From: an uncultured Hyphomicrobiales bacterium
GTDB taxonomy: Bacteria > Pseudomonadota > Alphaproteobacteria > Rhizobiales > Xanthobacteraceae
Assembly: GCA_903892675.1 (NCBI GenBank)
Contig: CAITJJ010000208.1
Location: 1-33,513, forward strand
Reading direction: 5' to 3'
Length of the DNA stretch: 33,513 nt
Positions within the stretch are counted from its first letter, which is position 1; every line of letters starts with the position of its first letter. This document shows positions 1 to 9,040 of this stretch, one piece after another. A model generated the notes under the pieces. It worked only from the letters and a program-made list of their open reading frames with translations. It was not told the DNA's origin and did not search any database. Both the position numbers and the translations under genes were made by a program.

Positions 1-27
1 GCCGGCGCCGCGCCCGCCAAGAAGTAA
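1..27 (+). CDS. rplY: C-terminal tail of an upstream gene, probably 50S ribosomal protein L25 (Ctc form)
   Basis: In-frame AGAAPAKK-stop at the window edge; rplY-pth-ychF is a common alphaproteobacterial gene order. Only 8 codons are visible. Confidence 0.5.
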   Translation, partial: AGAAPAKK

Positions 28-79
28 CGTCCGGCGTCTTTCGCCAAACGTCCTTCGACGCAAGCGTGAACCTGATAAT

Positions 80-112
80 GCCCGTCCCGGAATTTTCCGG
101 GGCGGGTTTTTC
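80..112 (+). terminator. Rho-independent terminator
   Basis: CCCGTCCCGG-aatttt-CCGGGGCGGG stem followed by TTTTT. Confidence 0.8.
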
Positions 113-177
113 TCAAAGACAAGTCATGAGGCGGCAACGCCGGTAAAGCCCAAAAGGCGGCAACGCCGTTTAAAAAC

Positions 178-780
178 ATGCTGCTTTTCGTCGGCCTCGG
201 CAATCCAGGTCCGCGCTACGTCGGCAACCGCCACAATATCGGTTTCATGGCGGTGCAGGCGATCGCGCGCAGCCACAACATCGCGCCGTGGCGCAAACGC
301 TTTCAGGGCGTGTCGGTGGAAGGCACGGTCGGCGGCGACCGGGTGATGCTGCTATTGCCGGGAACATTCATGAACGAGTCCGGCCGCGCCGTGGCCGAGG
401 CTTTGAGTTTCTACAAGCTCGGCGTCGGTGACATCGTGGTGTTTCACGACGAGCTTGAACTGCCGGCGGGCAAAGTGCGGGTCAAGACCGGCGGCGGCAA
501 TGCCGGCCATAACGGCCTGCGCTCGATCTCGGCGCATGTCGGCAACGAATACCGGCGCGTGCGGCTTGGCATCGGCCATCCCGGCGACAAGAAACTGGTC
601 GAGAACTACGTGTTGCAGGATTTCGCCAAGAGCGAGTGGGCTTGGGTCGAGGCATTGTGCGACGTCGTCGCCGACAATGCCGGGCTGTTGACCGCGGGCA
701 AGGATTCGACGTTTCAGAACAAGATTCATCTGAGCATGGACGCCAAAGGATTCGGCGGCGACGCGGCAGACGACAGTTAA
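178..780 (+). CDS. pth: Peptidyl-tRNA hydrolase
   Basis: [63 protein letters not shown] motifs. Confidence 0.97.
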   Translation: MLLFVGLGNPGPRYVGNRHNIGFMAVQAIARSHNIAPWRKRFQGVSVEGTVGGDRVMLLLPGTFMNESGRAVAEALSFYKLGVGDIVVFHDELELPAGKVRVKTGGGNAGHNGLRSISAHVGNEYRRVRLGIGHPGDKKLVENYVLQDFAKSEWAWVEALCDVVADNAGLLTAGKDSTFQNKIHLSMDAKGFGGDAADDS

Positions 781-792
781 GGACAAGGCGCC

Positions 793-1899
793 ATGGGTTT
801 CAAATGCGGTATCGTCGGTCTGCCGAATGTCGGCAAATCGACCCTGTTCAACGCGCTGACGCAGACGGCGCAGGCGCAGGCGGCGAATTATCCGTTCTGC
901 ACGATTGAGCCGAATGTCGGCGAGATCGCGGTGCCGGATCCGCGCCTTGAGAAACTCTGCGCCATCGCCAAGTCCGAGCAGATCATTCCGACCCGCATTA
1001 CTTTCGTCGATATCGCCGGCCTGGTGCGCGGCGCGTCCAAAGGCGAAGGCCTCGGCAATCAGTTTCTCGCAACCATCCGCGAGGTCGACGCCATCGTCCA
1101 TGTCGTGCGCTGCTTCGTCGATACCGACATCACGCATGTCGAAGGCAAGATCGACCCGATCGCCGACATCGAGATCATCGAGACCGAGCTGATGCTGGCC
1201 GATCTCGACTCCCTGGAAAAGCGCGTCGACAATCTCGAAAAGAAGGCCAAGGGCTCGGGCGAGGACGCCAAGCTGGCCAAGGAAATGCTCGATCTGGTCA
1301 AGCGCTCGCTGGCGCTGTTGCAGGATGGCAAGCCGGCGCGTCTGGTCGAGCGCAAGGCCGACGAGGAGAAGCTGTTCCATTCGCTTGGGCTCTTGACCTC
1401 GGCGCCGGTGCTGTACGCCTGCAATGTCGAGGAAGCGTCGGCCGCCATCGGCAACGATTTCTCCCGCAAGGTCGAAGCGCGGGCCAAGGCAGAAGGCGCG
1501 GTCGCGGTGGTGATTTCCGCCAAGATCGAATCCGAGATCGCGGCGCTGCCCGAGAGTGAACGCGCCGATTATCTGGAAGCGGTCGGCTTGAAGGAAACCG
1601 GGCTCGACCAGCTGGTGCAGGCCGGCTACGCGCTGTTGCATCTGGTGACCTATTTCACCGTTGGCCCCAAGGAAACGCGCGCCTGGACCATCATCCAGGG
1701 CACCAAGGCCCCGGCCGCGGCCGGCGTGATCCATTCGGATTTCGAGAAGGGTTTCATCCGCTCCGAAACGATCGCCTATGACGACTACATCCGCTTCAGC
1801 GGCGAAGTCGGCTCTAAGGAGCACGGCAAGATGCGGCTGGAAGGCAAGGAATATGTGGTCGCCGACGGCGACGTGCTGCATTTCCGCTTTGCCAACTAA
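793..1899 (+). CDS. ychF: Redox-regulated ATPase / Obg-family GTPase YchF
   Basis: MGFKCGIVGLPNVGKSTLFNALT, FVDIAGLVRGASKGEGLGNQFLATIREVDAIVHVVRCF, C-terminal TGS domain. Confidence 0.97.
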   Translation: MGFKCGIVGLPNVGKSTLFNALTQTAQAQAANYPFCTIEPNVGEIAVPDPRLEKLCAIAKSEQIIPTRITFVDIAGLVRGASKGEGLGNQFLATIREVDAIVHVVRCFVDTDITHVEGKIDPIADIEIIETELMLADLDSLEKRVDNLEKKAKGSGEDAKLAKEMLDLVKRSLALLQDGKPARLVERKADEEKLFHSLGLLTSAPVLYACNVEEASAAIGNDFSRKVEARAKAEGAVAVVISAKIESEIAALPESERADYLEAVGLKETGLDQLVQAGYALLHLVTYFTVGPKETRAWTIIQGTKAPAAAGVIHSDFEKGFIRSETIAYDDYIRFSGEVGSKEHGKMRLEGKEYVVADGDVLHFRFAN

Positions 1900-1940
1900 A
1901 TTCGCGCATCGGCCCTGCGTGCGGCGACGATGACAGGCAT

Positions 1941-2444
1941 GTGACAAGCTCCGCGTTGCGCGGTAAAAGCGTCGCCGTGCCGCAACAGAAACTCCATTGG
2001 GAAGACTTCGAGCCGGGCGCGGTCGCCGTTTATGGGCCGCGGCTGGTGACGCGCGAGGAAATCGTCGCCTTCGCCGCCGAGTTCGATCCGCAGCCGATGC
2101 ATCTCGACGAGACAGCGGCGAGCGCCACGCTGCTCGGAGGCCTGGGCGCCTCTGGGTGGCATGCGTGCAGCCTGCTGATGCGCCTGATCGCCGATGGCTT
2201 CGTCCTCAATTCGTCGTCGATGGGCGCGCCCGGCGTCGACGAGGTGAACTGGCTCAAGCCGTTGCGACCCGGCGCGCGTATCCGTCTGCGGGCGACCGTG
2301 CTGGAGACGCGCGCCTCCAATAGCAAGCCCGCGGTCGGCCTGGTCAAATTCAAATTCGAGATGATCGACGAGGCCGATGCCGTCATCATGAGGCAGGTCA
2401 ATACGTTGATGATGGGCCGCCGCGCGCCGGGCGGGACACCATGA
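1941..2444 (+). CDS. MaoC-like (R)-specific enoyl-CoA hydratase family protein
   Basis: GTG start; hot-dog fold pattern FAAEFDPQPMHLDE...GLGASGWHACSLLMRL; overlaps the next gene by ATGA. Confidence 0.8.
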   Translation: MTSSALRGKSVAVPQQKLHWEDFEPGAVAVYGPRLVTREEIVAFAAEFDPQPMHLDETAASATLLGGLGASGWHACSLLMRLIADGFVLNSSSMGAPGVDEVNWLKPLRPGARIRLRATVLETRASNSKPAVGLVKFKFEMIDEADAVIMRQVNTLMMGRRAPGGTP

Positions 2445-2923
2445 AATTCTTCGACGACATCAGGATCGGCGATGTGGTCATGACCGGCCGGCACACCTTC
2501 ACCGCGGGCGAAATCAAGTCGTTTGCAACGCGCTTCGATCCGCAGCTTTTTCATGTCGATGAAGAGGAAGCGGCGCGTTCGCATTTCGGCGCGCTGTGCG
2601 CCTCCGGCTGGCATACCGCGTCGGCGTGGATGCGGCTGATGGTCGACTATCGCCGCGCCGAAAACGACGCGGCGCGCGCGCGCGGCGAAGGCGTCGCTGC
2701 CAGCGGGCCGGCGCTCGGCTTCCGCGATCTGAAATGGCTAAAGCCGGTCTATGCCGGCGACGCCATCGATTACAAAAGCGAAGTCCTGGAAGTGCGGGCG
2801 TCCAACAGCCGCCCCGGTTTCGGCCTGGTGACGGTCCTGACCAGCGGCGCCAATCAGAACGGCGCGCCGGTGATCTCGTTTGTCAGCACCACCTTCGTCG
2901 CGCGCCGCCAGGAGAAGCCGTGA
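2441..2923 (+). CDS. MaoC-like dehydratase family protein (second copy)
   Basis: FATRFDPQLFHVDEEEAARSHFGALCASGWHTASAWMRL; paralogous to the preceding ORF. Confidence 0.8.
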   Translation: MKFFDDIRIGDVVMTGRHTFTAGEIKSFATRFDPQLFHVDEEEAARSHFGALCASGWHTASAWMRLMVDYRRAENDAARARGEGVAASGPALGFRDLKWLKPVYAGDAIDYKSEVLEVRASNSRPGFGLVTVLTSGANQNGAPVISFVSTTFVARRQEKP

Positions 2924-4119
2924 GCACCGCGACCGGCATCGCCGACGATCCGCAACGAAAGCACCAGGAAAGGCGCGCCATCGGCGTCGCCTGCGGCGCG
3001 CATGCGCTGCACGATGGCTATACCGACCTCATTTATGTGATGCTGCCGATCTGGCAGAGCGAGTTCGGTCTCGGCTATGCTGCGCTCGGCGCCATGAAAT
3101 CTGTCTTCTCCGGCGCGCTATCGGTCTTTCAGATACCCTCGGGCTTTCTCGCCGAGCGATATGGTACGCCGCTGGTGCTGGCGCTCGGCACCGCGCTGGC
3201 CGGCGTCGGCTATATTCTCGCCGGCTTCAGCCACGGCTTCCCGCTTCTGGTCGGCGCCTTGCTGGTCGGCGGCTTGGGCGCCAGCACGCAGCATCCTCTG
3301 GCGTCGTCCTTGATTGCGCATGCCTTCTCCGGCAAGCGCTCACTCAAGGCGCTCGGCACCTATAACTTCGCCGGCGACATCGGCAAGATGGTGGTGCCGG
3401 TCGCCGCCTCGTTGCTGTTTCTCATTCTGCCATGGCGCGAGGCGGTGGCCTTGCTCGGCGGCATTGGCATTCTGGCGGCGGTTGCCATTTATATCCTCAT
3501 CCCCCGCTTTCGCGATCAGCCGGCCGCACCGGAGAAAAAGAATAGTGTTGCCGGTGGCGCGCGGGCGGTGCGCCGCTATGACTTTTCGCTGCTGCTGTCG
3601 GTCGGCGTCATCGACAGCGCGACGCGCATGGCGTTTTTGACTTTTCTGCCTTTCGTGCTGACCGCGAAAGGCGCCGGCATCCAGACCATCGGCGTGGCGC
3701 TGACGCTGGTATTCGCCGGCGGCGCCGTCGGCAAACTGGTCTGCGCCTTCATCGGCGCACGCATCGGCGCGGTGGCGACCGTGTGGCTGACCGAGACGAT
3801 CACCGCGGTCGCTATCGTCGCGATTCTGCCGCTGTCGCTTCAAGGCGCGATGGTGCTGTTGCCGATCGTCGGCATCGCCCTCAACGGCACGTCGTCGGTG
3901 CTGTACGGTTCGGTGCCCGAACTGGTCGCGCCGGAAAAGCGCCAGCGCGCCTTCGGCATTTTCTACACCGGCACGATCGGCGCCGGCGCGGTGTCGCCAT
4001 TTCTGTACGGATTGCTCGGCGATGCCGTCGGCATCAACACGGCGTTGCTGGTCGTCGCCGCCGCTGTGTTGCTGACGTTGCCGATTACCTTGGTGCTGCG
4101 GCCGGCGCTGCGCGCGTGA
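2920..4119 (+). CDS. MFS transporter
   Basis: GTG start overlapping the previous stop; multiple hydrophobic helices; HALHDGYTDLIYVMLPIWQSEFGLGYAALG and later TM segments typical of fosmidomycin-resistance-like MFS proteins. Confidence 0.85.
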   Translation: MSTATGIADDPQRKHQERRAIGVACGAHALHDGYTDLIYVMLPIWQSEFGLGYAALGAMKSVFSGALSVFQIPSGFLAERYGTPLVLALGTALAGVGYILAGFSHGFPLLVGALLVGGLGASTQHPLASSLIAHAFSGKRSLKALGTYNFAGDIGKMVVPVAASLLFLILPWREAVALLGGIGILAAVAIYILIPRFRDQPAAPEKKNSVAGGARAVRRYDFSLLLSVGVIDSATRMAFLTFLPFVLTAKGAGIQTIGVALTLVFAGGAVGKLVCAFIGARIGAVATVWLTETITAVAIVAILPLSLQGAMVLLPIVGIALNGTSSVLYGSVPELVAPEKRQRAFGIFYTGTIGAGAVSPFLYGLLGDAVGINTALLVVAAAVLLTLPITLVLRPALRA

Positions 4120-4160
4120 TCCCGAAAAGTGGGCACAGGTTTTCGGATAAGATCACGCGC
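4112..4160. repeat. Palindromic intergenic repeat (Rhizobiales REP-like), overlapping the MFS stop codon
   Basis: GCGCGTGATC-CCGAAAA-gtgggcacagg-TTTTCGG-ataa-GATCACGCGC inverted repeat. Confidence 0.8.
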
Positions 4161-4187
4161 GAACAATAAAGCACCTGACGGTTTGAC

Positions 4188-4577
4188 TTACGGCCTGATT
4201 TTCACCTTGACCTGCCTGACCAGCGCCGCCGGCAGCACATCGAGATAGGGCCCGAGCAGGAAGGCTTCGCCGGAGCCGTCGCCATACATGCGGTTATGCG
4301 CATCGATCATCGCCCGCACCGGCCGCGCGCAGGCCGTAATTGAATCGACGATCAGGTCGTTGATATCGACCGCGCGGATGTCATTGCTGTAGCGGCGATC
4401 GGCCGACACCTTGCGCACGATGCAGTCGGTGGCGCGCAGCACCAGCGGCAAGAGCGCGGATTCTTTCTGGCGTACCGATATTTGCGCCCAGGCCGGCGCG
4501 CCTGTCGGCATCGGCATCTGAGTATCAAGCGAGACATTCAACACAAGCGACAACCCCAACAGGGATGTGACGATCAT
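4188..4577 (-). CDS. Hypothetical exported protein
   Basis: Complete ORF with hydrophobic N-terminus MIVTSLLGLSLVLNVSL; no recognised domain. Confidence 0.6.
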   Translation of the reverse strand: MIVTSLLGLSLVLNVSLDTQMPMPTGAPAWAQISVRQKESALLPLVLRATDCIVRKVSADRRYSNDIRAVDINDLIVDSITACARPVRAMIDAHNRMYGDGSGEAFLLGPYLDVLPAALVRQVKVKIRP

Positions 4578-4912
4578 TGTGGGACCCGCGAATCAGAGAC
4601 ACCTCTTTGGTAACGCAGCGCCTCTCGGCCCGCAGTAAATAGTTTGAACGCGCCAACGAAATGCACCGCTAACCGGTTTGGCCGGCGGCGCTGCGCTGGC
4701 GCCACGTTGGCAAGGGTCGCGGCGTCGGCGGTGGAGGGCTTATCGCACATCATGCGCGGGCGGTGGCCGCCGCAGGTCCCGGTTGATTATTTTCTTGGCA
4801 CCCGTGTTCCGGCGACGCCAGGGAAGGGCGCGGTGTGGCGGCAAAGCCGCGTCGTCCCGGATTTTCGCGTCTTGCAATGGTTTACCTTTTCGCCGGCGGG
4901 ATGCTTTGCGCG

Positions 4913-4996
4913 GCTCCACTAGTGGAGCGGATTTGACGTTCGCTACCCGTTTGCCGCGCATATCTTATGCGAACGTCAAATCCAAAGCTCCACTAG
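4913..4996. repeat. Palindromic repeat element A
   Basis: CTAGTGGAGC|GGATTTGACGTTCGC (4919-4943) versus GCGAACGTCAAATCC|AAA|GCTCCACTAG (4969-4996), loop about 25 nt. Confidence 0.85.
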
Positions 4997-5009
4997 CAAC
5001 AATAACTTA

Positions 5010-5085
5010 CTAGTGGTCCTTTGATTCTAACATTCGCAAAAGTGGCTCCGCGGACGGGATGCGAATGTTAGAATCGGACCACTAG
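5010..5085. repeat. Palindromic repeat element B, diverged relative of element A
   Basis: CTAGTGGTCC|TTT|GATTCTAACATTCGC (5010-5037) versus GCGAATGTTAGAATC|GGACCACTAG (5061-5085). Confidence 0.85.
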
Positions 5086-5139
5086 CGCTGGATTTTCCGG
5101 GCTTAAAGGGCCATATTAGGCTCCGAGGAGTTTCTTCTG

Positions 5140-5412
5140 ATGTCGATGATCAACTACCGGGCGCCGTCCGAACTGTTTCCGAGCCGCAGCCGCAAGTCCC
5201 GCCGTCCCATAGGTTACAAGCGTTTTCCGACCGCGGCGGAAGCAATCCGCTTTGCGATAGAGGAATTGCCGCCGGAATTGCTGCTCGGGGCCTATCTGGA
5301 AGTCGAGGAAAAGCGCTTCGACGGTAACGGCATCCGACAGCTTTATGACAGCGCCGACTATCCGCTCCCCCGCAAGGCGGTGAAGCCGGACAAGGCCGTC
5401 GCCGCCAACTAA
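5140..5412 (+). CDS. Conserved hypothetical protein, 90 aa
   Basis: [66 protein letters not shown]-like RBS upstream. Confidence 0.75.
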   Translation: MSMINYRAPSELFPSRSRKSRRPIGYKRFPTAAEAIRFAIEELPPELLLGAYLEVEEKRFDGNGIRQLYDSADYPLPRKAVKPDKAVAAN

Positions 5413-5559
5413 TTCCCCATTTTGCCTATTATTTTCGTGATCGCCGGCACAGCCTGAAAACTGTGGAACCGCCATGCTTTGGCCGCGTTTACCCGGTGAT
5501 AACGACGCCTTCGCTAAAGCGCATTTAGCGCAATGTCATTTAAATAGTCTGGACCCACG

Positions 5560-5718
5560 ATGGCCGATAGAAATGCACTTGGAATGATCGGCCTGTTGTT
5601 CGGCGCGACCACATTGTTCGTCATGATGATGGGCGCCGTCGTGGTCGCGGACCACCTGTCCGGCAAATTGCATCTCGACGACGGGCTTGCCGTGGCGCAG
5701 CCCTTGACGGAGCGCTGA
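5560..5718 (+). CDS. Small membrane protein, 52 aa (not in the supplied ORF track)
   Basis: Read directly: MADRNALGMIGLLFGATTLFVMMMGAVVVADHLSGKLHLDDGLAVAQPLTER-stop; one TM segment. Confidence 0.65.
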   Translation: MADRNALGMIGLLFGATTLFVMMMGAVVVADHLSGKLHLDDGLAVAQPLTER

Positions 5719-5832
5719 GCGCCCATTCTTCCCTGGTGGCTTGCTGCCTCACGTCGCCACATTTCCGCGAAATTTACGCAACTTCCGCGCCTCCCGGCCG
5801 TTGTCATCCAACAACAGTCCGTGGAGGCTCCC

Positions 5833-6630
5833 GTGAAATCATCAAATCTCAATCTCCTGTCGGCAACGGCATTGGCCGTGATCCTTGCCGCGCCGTTGAC
5901 GTTTGGCATTGCGCAAGCGGCTGAAGGCGCAAAGAACGCCATCGACACGACCGCCGGCGGCGAAAAGATTCCGACAACGGAACAAGCGCGCGCCGCCAAA
6001 CTCATGCCGGACGACCCGAACCCGGTTCCGGGGCAGGCCCTGGTCCCGGCCACGAGCGACGGCAAGGGTGACAAACCGGCGACGTCATCGGGCGACGGCG
6101 ATCCGACAACGAAGACCGGCGGCCAGGCGGCGGTCGGCGGCGCAATGTCACCGGGCGCCTCCGCAGGCGGCGCCAACACGTCCACTCCGGGCGGGGCTTC
6201 CGGTTCCTCCGGCACAGGCGGAGTTTCGGCGGAAACAACAGGCGCGCGTCCGGCCAGCGCACCGGCGGACAGCCGTCCCGGTCCCATCGGCGCGACCGGT
6301 CAGACCATGCCGTCGAAATTTTCACAACGAAACGACATTCTCGACCGCGTCCCGATCATGGCGATGCCGATGGCGCTGACGCTACCGCAGCGGCAGCGTA
6401 TCTATCAGTCGGTCATGGCCGACACGGCGCAGCAGCCGAGGGCGGATGCCCAAGCGTTAGCGCCGGCAACCATCCTGTCCACCGAACAGGCGCTCAATGA
6501 AACGCAGGCCTTGCCGGAAAGCCTCAATGATATCGATCTACTCAAGGGGCTGCGCTACATCAAGGCCAAGGACAAGGTGCTGTTGGTGTGGCCGGCGACA
6601 CGCATCGTGGTCGACGCGATCACGCTGTAA
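5833..6630 (+). CDS. Exported protein, DUF1236-like C-terminus
   Basis: GTG start; signal peptide VKSSNLNLLSATALAVILAAPLTFGIAQAAEG; Gly/Thr/Pro-rich linker; C-terminal DKVLLVWPATRIVVDAITL. Confidence 0.65.
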   Translation: MKSSNLNLLSATALAVILAAPLTFGIAQAAEGAKNAIDTTAGGEKIPTTEQARAAKLMPDDPNPVPGQALVPATSDGKGDKPATSSGDGDPTTKTGGQAAVGGAMSPGASAGGANTSTPGGASGSSGTGGVSAETTGARPASAPADSRPGPIGATGQTMPSKFSQRNDILDRVPIMAMPMALTLPQRQRIYQSVMADTAQQPRADAQALAPATILSTEQALNETQALPESLNDIDLLKGLRYIKAKDKVLLVWPATRIVVDAITL

Positions 6631-6653
6631 GCGCTGGACAAAGAAAACGCCTG

Positions 6654-6684
6654 ACGCCATCGCCGCAATCCGGCGATGGCGTTT
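6654..6684 (+). terminator. Rho-independent terminator
   Basis: ACGCCATCGCCG-caatc-CGGCGATGGCGTTT. Confidence 0.65.
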
Positions 6685-6693
6685 CGCGTTAAT

Positions 6694-6791
6694 AGCGTTT
6701 TCGAGCGAAGTGGGTACCGGTTCGCGTGAAGAAAACGCGTCAAAGCAAGAGCTAGAGCCCCGGCTTTGATCCTATCAAAGCCGGAAAGGCT
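6694..6791. repeat. Rhizobiales intergenic repeat with two hairpins
   Basis: AGCGTTTTC...gaagtgggtaccggttcgcgtgaa...GAAAACGC followed by GAGCCCCGGCTTTGAT-cct-ATCAAAGCCGGaaaGGCTC. Confidence 0.75.
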
Positions 6792-6800
6792 CGTGCTTGC

Positions 6801-7346
6801 TCAGCCGGCGGAGCGTTGCGCCGGATTGGATTTTGTCGCCTGTTTGGGCGGCTCGCCCTTCCATTGCGTCAAGCTGTCGGCGATCACGGTCATCGCCGTC
6901 ATTGCCGCGTGGCTCAGGCTTGCGTAACCGGCGACCTCGCGGCTCACCCGGTCACCTTCGTCGCGCAACATGTCGCGCACGCTCTGCAGTTCGAGAATGA
7001 CGCGGTCGATTTCCTCCATCGAAGCGCCCGAGACGCGCCGGATCAACGTATTGAGATTGTCGGCCACCGGATCGCCGGCGGTTTCCACATCGGCTCTTGG
7101 CCGGCGCAGCGCGGTGACGTCACGACGGACGAATTCGCGGATTTCGCCTTCAAAGGCATTGGCCGCGGCCTGATCGATGTCGCCGAGCCTTTCGGGCACG
7201 ATGCGTTCGCCGGGAAATCGCTCCGGCGTCGGTCTATCCGCCGCGCGCCGATCCGGAGCATATTTTTCCGGGCCGAATTTATCGGCAACGGATTTATCCG
7301 GCACAATTCTATCCGCTCCAAACCGATCGGGTCTGATGGCCGTCAT
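6801..7346 (-). CDS. Hypothetical protein with ten N-terminal charged pentapeptide repeats
   Basis: Likely start MTAIR followed by PDRFG ADRIV PDKSV ADKFG PEKYA PDRRA ADRPT PERFP GERIV PERLG; helical C-terminal part. Confidence 0.65.
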   Translation of the reverse strand: MTAIRPDRFGADRIVPDKSVADKFGPEKYAPDRRAADRPTPERFPGERIVPERLGDIDQAAANAFEGEIREFVRRDVTALRRPRADVETAGDPVADNLNTLIRRVSGASMEEIDRVILELQSVRDMLRDEGDRVSREVAGYASLSHAAMTAMTVIADSLTQWKGEPPKQATKSNPAQRSAG

Positions 7347-7495
7347 GGTCAACTCCTGCACGGGCGCAAAGTCGATTGCGCTGACGCCCCCCGGCGGCAA
7401 CGATTGCCGCATGCGAGTAGGGCGGCGATGGGGCCGGCGCGGGGCCGGGGCAGGGCAGCTTCGCGGCGGGATTTTTGCGCGCAGCGGCGCGTCGA

Positions 7496-8425
7496 TCACC
7501 AGGTCAGCTTGAAACGGGCGGTGACGCTCTTGTTCTCGTTGACGCGGCCGACATCGGTCACCGCGGTGGTGACGCCGAGGGGGCCATAAATTTTTTGCTC
7601 GGCGCTGAGTGTGTTGTGCGTGACCGGATCGGTGCTGGTCGAGTTCAGACCGGCGCCGAGTGTCGTGCCGGTCGGCAGAATGCTGAATTTGGCGAAATTT
7701 TCATTGCCCCACACCCGTGGCACCGCCGCTGCCGTTGGCTCGCTCGGCGGCGCGACGCGCAGGGGAATATCGGTTGCCGCCGCTTGCGGTTGCCCCAGGC
7801 TTTCGGTCACCGAATAGCGGCTCTGCACGCTGACGGAGAATTTGTCGCCGACCGGCAGCGATCGCTTGAACGTGGTGCCGACGCGGCCCTGCTCGTTATT
7901 CGGATCGACGCGCGCGTCGATGGTGGCGAAATTCGGCAGGCCGACCGAGGCCCAGGCGGCCCCACCGCGTTCGTTACGGGTGACGCCCAGCGGGTTCTTA
8001 GGATCATGACCGTAGGGCATATCGGCGGCGTAGCCGATATCGGCGCCGACATTGGCATCCCATTCGCTCGCCAGCGGTTTCTTGACGACGACCGTGCCGG
8101 AGCCATCCGGCCGGTTGGTGCGTGACAGGTCGAGACCTTTGGTGCCGGCCAGCGCCGGCAGGCGCAGCGGCCGCGCCGGCGCGTTCAGATAGCTGGCGGG
8201 ATCGGCGGCGAGGGCCTTGTCGATTATCGAATTGTCTTCGGCCGAGAGTCCGGGCGCTTGCCCATCGTCGGCGATCGTCGGCCGCAAGTCCGGGGCAGGA
8301 CTACTCGCGTCCGGTGAAACGAACACGGATTCAGGGGCGTCCTGCGCCACCGTGGCGACCGGCAGCGCAGCGCAAAACCCGATAAACGCTATAGCGATGC
8401 GCCTCTCCTTCAACCCGATCGGCAT
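7496..8425 (-). CDS. Hypothetical exported, probably outer-membrane-associated protein
   Basis: Signal peptide MPIGLKERRIAIAFIGFCAALPVATVAQDAP; beta-rich C-terminus ending in KSVTARFKLTW (aromatic-terminal, porin-like). Confidence 0.6.
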   Translation of the reverse strand: MPIGLKERRIAIAFIGFCAALPVATVAQDAPESVFVSPDASSPAPDLRPTIADDGQAPGLSAEDNSIIDKALAADPASYLNAPARPLRLPALAGTKGLDLSRTNRPDGSGTVVVKKPLASEWDANVGADIGYAADMPYGHDPKNPLGVTRNERGGAAWASVGLPNFATIDARVDPNNEQGRVGTTFKRSLPVGDKFSVSVQSRYSVTESLGQPQAAATDIPLRVAPPSEPTAAAVPRVWGNENFAKFSILPTGTTLGAGLNSTSTDPVTHNTLSAEQKIYGPLGVTTAVTDVGRVNENKSVTARFKLTW

Positions 8426-8652
8426 TCCATGACCCCACCGTTCGCAAGGCCGGTTTGTCCCATGCAACTTGGGCAAAGGTGTGGAGCCGCTATGGCTGGA
8501 AATGAACCGGCAATCCCGGCGCGCTTTGTCCGGCACGACGTAAACCGAAGGAGAACAGCATGGCCGCAATACTTGTCCTAAACTGGACAGCGCTGCGAAG
8601 AAACTGCCCGACGAACGCCAGATCGGCGCGCGCATCGAGCAGCAGGTCGTCG

Positions 8653-8775
8653 CTATTTCTTGCCGGGTGAGCCCGAGGACTGCGAGGCTTTGTAGGCGGA
8701 CATTTGCTTCGGTTTGTCCTTGTCGGCCTTCGGTTTCTTCTTTTCCTTCGGCACCCGCATCTGACCCTTTGCCAT
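8653..8775 (-). CDS. Small Lys-rich protein, 40 aa
   Basis: MAKGQMRVPKEKKKPKADKDKPKQMSAYKASQSSGSPGKK-stop; shorter start chosen inside the 89-aa track ORF. Confidence 0.55.
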   Translation of the reverse strand: MAKGQMRVPKEKKKPKADKDKPKQMSAYKASQSSGSPGKK

Positions 8776-9040
8776 GACGACCCCCTGATTTTGGCTGGCG
8801 CATGATGTCAGCCGGAAACGGCCGAGAATCATGACGGTGGTGAACCGCCGAATGGTGGTACGGCGAGAGGCCTTCGGCAAGAGGGGGCTACCGGTCCCCC
8901 GGGTCGCCATGCACAGGCGCAATCTTTCGCCGCGGCGCGCGGGAACTTTCGGGTTCCATCAGCCGTTAGTGGCGTGCCCGCGTCCGAATGATCGCCTGGA
9001 TTCACCAAGGCGGCCGGAGGCCGGCACAGGGAGCTGGGAC

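Noticed and set aside
352-1947. 531-aa minus-strand ORF
   Set aside because: Antisense to pth and ychF, which are unmistakable; a high-GC shadow ORF.
4644-5013. ORFs of 92 and 111 aa across the paired palindromes
   Set aside because: Arg/Cys-rich, overlapping each other in different frames and running through a noncoding repeat.
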